DNA from: Parachlamydiaceae bacterium
Lineage (GTDB): Bacteria; Chlamydiota; Chlamydiia; Chlamydiales; Parachlamydiaceae
Length of the DNA stretch: 5,364 nt
Assembly (NCBI GenBank): GCA_013815395.1
Contig: JACDGH010000199.1
Location: 1 to 5,364, forward strand
Reading direction: 5' to 3'
Below the pieces are notes generated by a model. That model was not told the DNA's origin and made no database searches. It saw nothing but the letters and a program-made list of their open reading frames with translations. Shown piece by piece: positions 1 to 5,364 of the stretch. Within the stretch, counting starts at the first letter, position 1. Each line of letters starts with the position of its first letter. The position numbers and the translations under genes were made by a program.

Positions 1-2
1 TA

Positions 3-3000
3 TTTGAATCAAATTTATTACTAAGGGAACTTGAAAATCCCAAAATATGCGAGATTCTTCTCCCTAAATTGGAAAAGTTTTTTCAACTAACAATCCAAAA
101 TGCCATGGAACTGGAACAATTTGATATGGCCTCTAACATGTTTTGGATAGCTGCAACTGTTCAAAAATATGTAGATTTTGCATCTGAGAAAGGAGAAAAA
201 AAGGGGCTTGCTCCTCTATCCCCTGTGATAGATAAAGATTTAATATTTAAAATAATAAATAACGTGTCGAATCAAAAATATAAAAGCCAATGGGCTGTAG
301 TATTTGAAGCTGTGCTCGCTAGTTGCACCCATTTAGTTAAGTCGCCTATCGATCTTAATGGTCCTGACGAAGCATTTTTAAAAAAAATAATGGGCCGTGC
401 ATGGGCAGCGCATATCATTCGTAAACAGACTCAAATCAAGGCAAATAACTGGCCAAGAAATGAAGATGCTGATCGTTTCATTCTCTTTTTAAACCGCTTT
501 TTGTCTGAAGCAACTCCAGGTGTTTTGGAAAATGACGTTCTTGAAATAGTGAACAGATCTATAGCTCCCAGTTTAGCTAACTTATATCCTAATTTATCAC
601 AAATAAAATTTATTTATAAAGCAGGCCAACAAGACGTTTTTGAATCAGAGAATGGCACAACAATTGGTCTAATTGCAGGGGGCTTAAGTTCGACTAATAA
701 GAGTTTATTAAGCGTATACGATCAACCTCTTCCCACTTGGGCTATTGGATATTTAAAATTGAACCACTTTTATCCTGATTCAGAAGATATTGATCAGCTA
801 AGATGTTATTTCAGTGGGACCAGTATTTACATACAAGATAAAAAAAACGGATTGGAATTATATCTTCCCGATGAAGGAAATAATCAGAAGAGCATCTTTA
901 TTAAATTTCCATGGTCTAATAACGAATTTCTACCAAGAATTGACAACCGACAAGAAAATTATGAACTCAGAAAATTTCATCAATTTTCATCCAGTAATTG
1001 CACATATTTTTGCGACGCACATTTCAAACTTACACACCAAGGTTTAAATGAAAATCACGAGTTTGGAGCAGTTAACAAAGCGATATTTAAAATTAAAGAG
1101 AATGGCACCCTAGACTTAGGAGCAAAATTAGTTGAATTACCGGTAACAAATTCTTTATTTTCAAGTTTTGAAGACCCTCATTGCACTTTAACTTGGGCGG
1201 ATGAGCAAGGTAAATTGAACGAAATTGAATTTCCAAGACTCAATATCAATTTTAAACAAACAGATGAAGGTCAATGGGAGTTTTCTCAGCAAAAAGGTTG
1301 GTATTTGGCTCAAGAACAATATACTCCACATTTTGGTCAAAAAACCGGCTTTTTAGTTCTCGAAAATATGGAAGGAAAAAAGAAAGTACTATTCCCAGTA
1401 TGGGATTTTAAAAAAATCGAAGTAAAACGTTCTTTAAATTTCCCTGTCGAATATGAATTTAATGGAGAAAATCTTCGCGAAGGACATTATGTCGAGTGCA
1501 CTGTGGAAGGTTCGCAACTTATTCCAAAATCTCTGGAAGCACGTTTTTACTTAGCATGCATTTTTCTTGAAAAAGGACGACTTGATGAAGCTGAGAAATT
1601 ACTATTTGCCATCGAAGCCGACCCATCGCATAAATCTTTTTCCGCAAAAGAACAAGTGCTCCTAGAAACAATTATTTTCTCGAAACAATCTAAAGACTCT
1701 GGTTCTAGAACTCTTCGTATGCAGGTTAGAGCGGCATACTTGCTCAAAAGAAATCAAGCACAGTTTCCGGTCAAAGGTTCTCAACCTAATCCAAACTCCC
1801 CAGATCTTCAAATCGGAACATTAATGGAAGAATATGTTCAACGATTGGGACATATTCAAGCTTTGGATAGCAGGGAAGAACTACTAATCTTACAAAAAAT
1901 GTCTAACTTATCAATACGTTTAGAAGTCCGCAGAACCGAGTTAATAGATGTTACCCCTCAAACAGCTGAGGGCTTTTCGATTGCTCCCACACCTCTATTA
2001 AGCAAAATGTCGAAAGTAGTAACTAAAAGGCCTGAAAACATTGCATGGCCAGCTAGCGATCAAGCCTTCAAAATCTTAAAGGTGAACTTGAAAGATAAGT
2101 TTACTTACCAACGTTGTCGGATGGCTAATACTTTTCCTTTTGACCCCAAAAATCCTGATATAAAAGTTTTGAAACGCTATCTACCCTTAATGAGTAAAGA
2201 ATGCCTCCGCAAGATATCCTGGGAAAAAGCTTGCCAAAATGGTTTGGTACAAACTTTGTATGCTTTATTATTATTTACAGAGAATGGTGAATTTCAAATT
2301 CGTGCAGAGGTTCTAAAATGTTTGAGTAGTATTGAGCAGCCTAATAAAAATAGTTCTAGGTCGCACCCACCATCTGCGCGTGTTAAAACTAACACATCAA
2401 AAAAAATAAGCCCCATACAAAAAACTGAAAAAATAATACAACCTTCTACTCCAAATCCCAGTTCTTTGCAAAGCTTGATTGTTTTAAATGAGATTAAAGC
2501 ACCAAAAAACGAAAACATATTTTTACCAATTCTTGCTGAAAAATACCTGGAACCTATAAGAGCACAAACTTTTTCAGTCTCAGAAAGTGTGTTTGCGGCA
2601 AATGCGATCGAATCGGTTGATGACACAATAAAAAAACAGTTCGAATATTGTCGCAAGGAAATTGCAACAGCCCAAGATGTAAGGGAAGATTTTAATTACC
2701 GAATAAAAAATGATATGGATTATGCACTATTAGAATTTGAATTAAAGCAAAGCATTGCAGAACAAGCCCAGACCCTAGTAATTCATGAAAGAGTAATTAT
2801 AGGCGCTCTTTCCTCGGCACTGCGTTCAGATCCTCTATCCGATTTAAGCTTTATTTCCAAAAATAGAAAGCTGCCTTCAATGCAAGAAATCTGCATTTTT
2901 TGCTCTAAAAAGAATCGAGATACCTATCTCAAAGAACTATTTCCTGAAATTTCACCAGAAGGTCTAATTATATTAAAAGAGGCTGTCAAAAATTATTTGG

Positions 3001-5364
3001 TTGAAAAGCAGTTCTTACAACATTTAAAACGCGCTTTGATCCAGGCAAATGATGTTCTTAGAGCCCCGTGTTCTACAGCTCAGGAACGTGAAGCCAAGGG
3101 AATGTTGGAAGATGCTTTAGGAAGAACTCTTGTTTCAAAACGAGCCTATGCGCTAGATAACGTGAAAGAAGAGGATAATTTGAATGCCATGGTTTTTTTA
3201 CAATTGGAAACATTACTAGACATCAAATTCCGTAAAGATCAGATAAAAAACATCAAAGAGCTTATCGATGCAACTGAGAATGATAAAGAAGTTGTCTTAC
3301 AAATGATTATGGGAGCAGGTAAAACAAGCATCTTGCAACCGCTACTTGGCTTTTTATTGGCAAAGCCTGAGGCTTTATCAGCTGTCATAGTCCCTAGTGC
3401 CTTATTTGAACCTGTTAAAGAAGGTCTTGCAAATGTTTTAGGAGAAGCTTTTCATATTTTTGTAACTTGCATGGATTATAATAGAGAATTAGCCCAAGAT
3501 CGTGAATACTTAAAAACATTTTTAGATACTATAAATGATGCTAAAGCAAGAGGTTCAACATTTTTGTTCGAGCCCTGCCAGAAGCAATCCTTAATTACCA
3601 GTTTATACGAAATCTATGACGAAGTCAGAAATAATCCAAATGACCCTGATTTAAAGCTTCGAAAAGCAACTATTATGGAGATTTGTCAATTTTTGCAATT
3701 GTCGGAAGTTGATCAAGTAGACGAAATTGATATGGTCTATAATCCTCAGGTCACTTTTAAATATCCTATTGGGACTAGATCTGTGGTTGATACTGAAAAA
3801 GCCTCTCTTCTTTCAGACATAATTTTATCATTGGCAAGCGATAGTGAAATCAGCGACACAATCTCTTTAGATTTTATTGAGAAATTTAAGATTCGCAAAG
3901 GCGATAAAATTTCAGAAAAATCTGTCGGCTTAAATAAAGACCTTTTAAGTAGCATTGTTCAGCCTAAATTAGCTCAAAAGGCGATTGCACATCTTAGAAA
4001 AAAAAGCGTTGAGATTGACTTATTATTTACCAATTCAGATTCAGTTATAAAAAATGCTGCTGAACTGTATTTTCCCCATTTTTTAATGGGCACAACACCT
4101 CTTGATGAAAAGATTCAGGCGCAATGCCTACTTGTTGATGAAGCAGAAATCTATAATAGCTTAAAAGATGAAGATCCAGACATAATCAAAACATTTGCAA
4201 AAAGCTTGCCGGTGACGAACAAATCTTTAATAGCAAAAAAAATCCGCTTTCAGAATAAGATGAGAACATGGATAGAAAAGAATGTTCGAGATTCAAGAAA
4301 CCTCAACTTGATAGGCGCATGTGGCATTGCAATTACCCAAATCCTACCAAAATCATTAAATAAACCCTGTGGTTCAGAATATGGAGAGGATCCCAAAAAG
4401 GGGAGATATGTCGCTAGGCCTTATAATGCGCCAGAAAGTCCTAAAACGACTATGTTTGCAACTCCTGAAGAACAAGTCATTTATTCAACGCAGCAAACTT
4501 TATATTATGGAATACCTTTAACTGAGGCCGAACAAATACTGAAAAAGTACCAAGTACAAGCTAAAGAGGAAATGCAAACAAACAATAAACTGCCTATGGA
4601 AACCTATGCTTATCAAACTATTTTAAAATGTTTTGGCGGCAATTTGAGTGATTTTAACTTCTTATCTCCACTCTCTGAAGAATTTATAAAGGCATTTCAG
4701 GAAAAAGCCAGTCAAGACAAAGAGATCATCAGTTTGTATTTAAGGACATATGTCTACCCACAAATAGCAGAATATTCTCAAAGTCTCTCATGCTCGGCTC
4801 AGGCATTGGGAGGTTCCTCAAAACTTCAATGTGGATACACTGGTACCATGCATGTGGGAGTGTTAACACGTACCCAAAAAGCCACCTTTGAAGAAGGCAC
4901 TAATGGAAAGACTATTTCCGCTGTACAGAGTAAAATGGAGTCGGGAATAGCTATCACAGAAGTGATCGACGATCCGTCGCCATCAAGCGCTATTATCGAA
5001 AGATTTAAGAATGATCCTAACTTATTTGTTTTTATAGATAGTGGGGGTTGGTTAAAAGAAGAAAAAATCCATGATTATGCGGCTAAATTGCTAACAGAAT
5101 GTAGGGAAACGCGCAAAGACCTTGAGGGAATAGTCTATCACGACAAAGATGGGACGATTGTTTCATTAGAATTGGACAAATCCGATCCTTCTAAAAAAAC
5201 ATTTGTTAAGGTTCCTATGGCTCTATCCCGATTGAAAACAACTTCAGGAAGTACACTGACTATCATCGGACAAAAATATGATATAGGAACGAATATTACT
5301 CAAAAAGCAAATGCCAAAGCCTATATGAGTGTCAGAAAGGATATGACTCTAAGAGATGCCCTAC
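3..5364 (+). CDS. Giant DUF3638-like P-loop NTPase, partial at both ends
   Basis: This frame is open across the whole window (1,787 codons), with no start or stop inside it. The first in-frame ATG (base 105) has no convincing ribosome binding site, and the coding sequence before it looks normal, so the true start lies upstream. From N to C the protein has a helical segment (residues 1-190), a probably beta-rich region (195-470), a TPR-like hairpin (513-541), further mixed sequence to about 778, a polar linker (780-821), a helical connector (825-1070) and an SF2-like NTPase core (from 1075). Walker A (GAGKTS, 1104-1109), a DEID box (1240-1243), a GYTGT motif (1611-1615) and a motif V-like IGTNITQ (1761-1767) support ATP hydrolysis. 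I see no signal peptide or membrane segment. The motif context resembles DUF3638/DUF3645 proteins, which commonly exceed 2,000 residues and have no settled function. The NTPase call is fairly secure. The family name is recalled from motifs, and substrate and cellular role are unknown. Confidence 0.9.
585..1415 (+). other. Probable beta-rich N-terminal region of the giant protein
   Basis: Residues 195-471 alternate hydrophobic and polar residues, with many aromatic residues, Gly and Asn (for example IYIQDKKNGLELYLP and SIFIKFPW), as expected of stacked beta strands. The segment from W433 (WYLAQEQ) through FLVLEN (450-455) to KKKVLFPVW (459-467) reads like a conserved strand-turn-strand unit. 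I recall similar wording (LVLEN then a basic run then VLxP) from large chlamydial proteins, but could not check this. No catalytic motif is visible. A recognition or scaffold role is inference only, and structure prediction could redraw the boundaries. Confidence 0.35.
1539..1625 (+). other. TPR-like helical hairpin
   Basis: Residues 513-541 (ARFYLACIFLEKGRLDEAEK, then LLFAIEADP) have a TPR-like pattern: small and aromatic residues in the first helix, a Gly in the turn at 525, Ala530 in the second helix and a closing Pro at 541. Only one clear repeat is seen, and the following helices (about 545-580) fit less well. TPRs usually mediate protein contacts. Here this may be one hairpin within a larger helical domain and not a true TPR array. 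Confidence 0.4.
2340..2465 (+). other. Low-complexity Ser/Pro/Lys/Asn-rich interdomain linker
   Basis: Residues 780-821 are dominated by Ser, Pro, Lys, Asn and Thr, with very few hydrophobic residues (for example NSSRSHPPSARVKTNTSKK). The segment is strongly basic in its first half. It is probably disordered and separates the N-terminal scaffold from the connector and NTPase core. It contains an A8 tract at 2399-2406 that stays in frame. Confidence 0.6.
3300..3329 (+). other. Walker A / motif I (P-loop)
   Basis: QMIMGAGKTS at residues 1100-1109 follows a hydrophobic strand (VVL) and precedes a helix (ILQPLLGFLLA). K1107 and T1108 are the expected phosphate- and magnesium-binding residues. 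The position of the first Gly in GxxxxGKT is Met1101, as in the QMxMGxGK form that I associate with DUF3638 proteins. Confidence 0.85.
3717..3773 (+). other. Walker B / DExD box with family-type flank
   Basis: VDEID at residues 1239-1243 gives D1240 and E1241 as the magnesium-coordinating and catalytic pair. It is followed by MVYNPQVTFKYPIG (1244-1257). A DExDE-like box followed by a short strand ending in (F/Y)P(I/L)G is the arrangement I recall for DUF3638 proteins. The box is preceded by a helix (EICQFLQLSEVDQ) rather than the usual hydrophobic strand, so it is slightly atypical. Confidence 0.65.
4827..4847 (+). other. Motif III-like GYTGT segment
   Basis: QCGYTGT at residues 1609-1615 lies after a Gly/Ser-rich stretch and before MHVGVL. 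It resembles the (S/T)-G-T form of helicase motif III that couples ATP hydrolysis to movement between the two RecA lobes. Its distance from the DEID box (about 370 residues) is very long, so the assignment is tentative. Confidence 0.45.
5268..5303 (+). other. Motif V-like segment in the second RecA-like lobe
   Basis: Residues 1756-1767 (GQKYDIGTNITQ) match the D-x-G-T-(D/N)-I pattern of SF2 motif V. It is followed by ANAKAYMSV and by TLRDAL (1782-1787), where the window stops. In SF2 proteins and in DUF3638-type proteins a Q..xRxR motif VI normally follows closely, so it is expected just downstream. Confidence 0.6.

Larger units (their letters stand above)
3225..5364 (+). other. SF2-like NTPase core of DUF3638 type, C-terminally cut by the window
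   Basis: The core begins around residue 1075 with a Q-motif-like R1077..Q1080 (FRKDQIKNIKEL), placed about 24 residues before Walker A. It then shows Walker A (1100-1109), AVIVPSALF (1127-1135), FLFEP..KQSL (1187-1197), VDEID (1239-1243) and NPQVTFKYPIG (1247-1257). A long stretch without clear motifs follows, then GYTGT (1611-1615), FVFIDSGGW (1675-1683) and the motif V-like YDIGTNITQ (1759-1767). The 136-residue gap between the Walker A Gly and the Walker B Asp suits this family. Motif VI with its arginine finger would lie beyond base 5364. Activity as a nucleic-acid helicase or translocase is possible but not shown. Confidence 0.7.

Noticed and set aside
105..107. First in-frame ATG as the gene start
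   Set aside because: There is no Shine-Dalgarno-like sequence before it, and the upstream codons continue an amphipathic helix, so the gene begins outside the window.
190..206. AGGAG followed by an A7 run and GGGG as a ribosome binding site or slippery frameshift signal
   Set aside because: No start codon follows at a suitable distance, no useful alternative frame opens after it, and the main frame continues unbroken.
814..1047. Plus-strand open frame of 77 codons
   Set aside because: It overlaps the giant gene in another frame, lacks a ribosome binding site and its peptide resembles nothing. It is a chance frame in AT-rich DNA.
1547..1747. Minus-strand open frame of 66 codons
   Set aside because: It lies fully antisense to the TPR-like part of the giant gene, and its Ser/Cys/Phe-rich composition is that of an antisense shadow.
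2294..2656. Minus-strand open frame of 120 codons that looks hydrophobic and membrane-like
   Set aside because: The hydrophobicity arises because Lys- and Glu-rich sense codons read as Phe and Leu on the other strand. The sense frame here continues cleanly through the linker.
2892..2903. CIFC (residues 964-967) as a zinc-binding or redox CxxC motif
   Set aside because: Only one Cys pair is present, with no second CxxC or CxxH close enough to complete a zinc ribbon and no thioredoxin-like context.
3746..3955. Minus-strand open frame of 69 codons
   Set aside because: It is antisense to the segment just after the DExD box, with no start signal and no recognisable motif.

Overview
The window lies entirely inside one very large protein-coding gene on the plus strand. 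Reading codons that begin at every third base from position 3, there is no stop codon from the left edge to the right edge. That gives 1,787 complete codons plus one base, with neither the true start nor the stop present. There is no intergenic DNA, RNA gene, mobile element, CRISPR array or long repeat. Residue n below starts at base 3n, counted from the window edge and not from the true N-terminus.

The C-terminal half carries the ordered motifs of a superfamily-2-like P-loop NTPase: QMIMGAGKTS (Walker A), AVIVPSALF (Ia-like), FLFEP..KQSL (Ib-like), VDEID followed by NPQVTFKYPIG (Walker B/DExD), GYTGT (III-like), FIDSGGW and YDIGTNITQ (V-like). The order, spacing and flanking words resemble the DUF3638/DUF3645 family of giant uncharacterised NTPases. 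These are known from fungi and other microbial eukaryotes and, from memory, from amoeba-associated bacteria such as environmental chlamydiae. The family call comes from motif reading, not from a search.

Upstream of the motor are four parts: a helical and then beta-rich N-terminal region (about residues 1-510), a short TPR-like helical hairpin (about 513-541), a Ser/Pro/Lys/Asn-rich linker (about 780-821), and a helix-rich connector (about 825-1070) leading into the NTPase core. The gene is AT-rich with many A7-A8 tracts. The long intron-free frame suggests a bacterium, and the composition fits an AT-rich host-associated one. A Parachlamydia-type chlamydia is my first guess and a Legionella-like organism the second. 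The taxonomic inference is weak because no neighbouring genes are visible.

No function is established for this family. The plausible reading is an ATP-driven machine acting on nucleic acid or protein, with a large N-terminal recognition or scaffold region. The window ends just after the motif V-like segment, so the expected arginine-containing motif VI, the C-terminus and any secretion signal are out of view.
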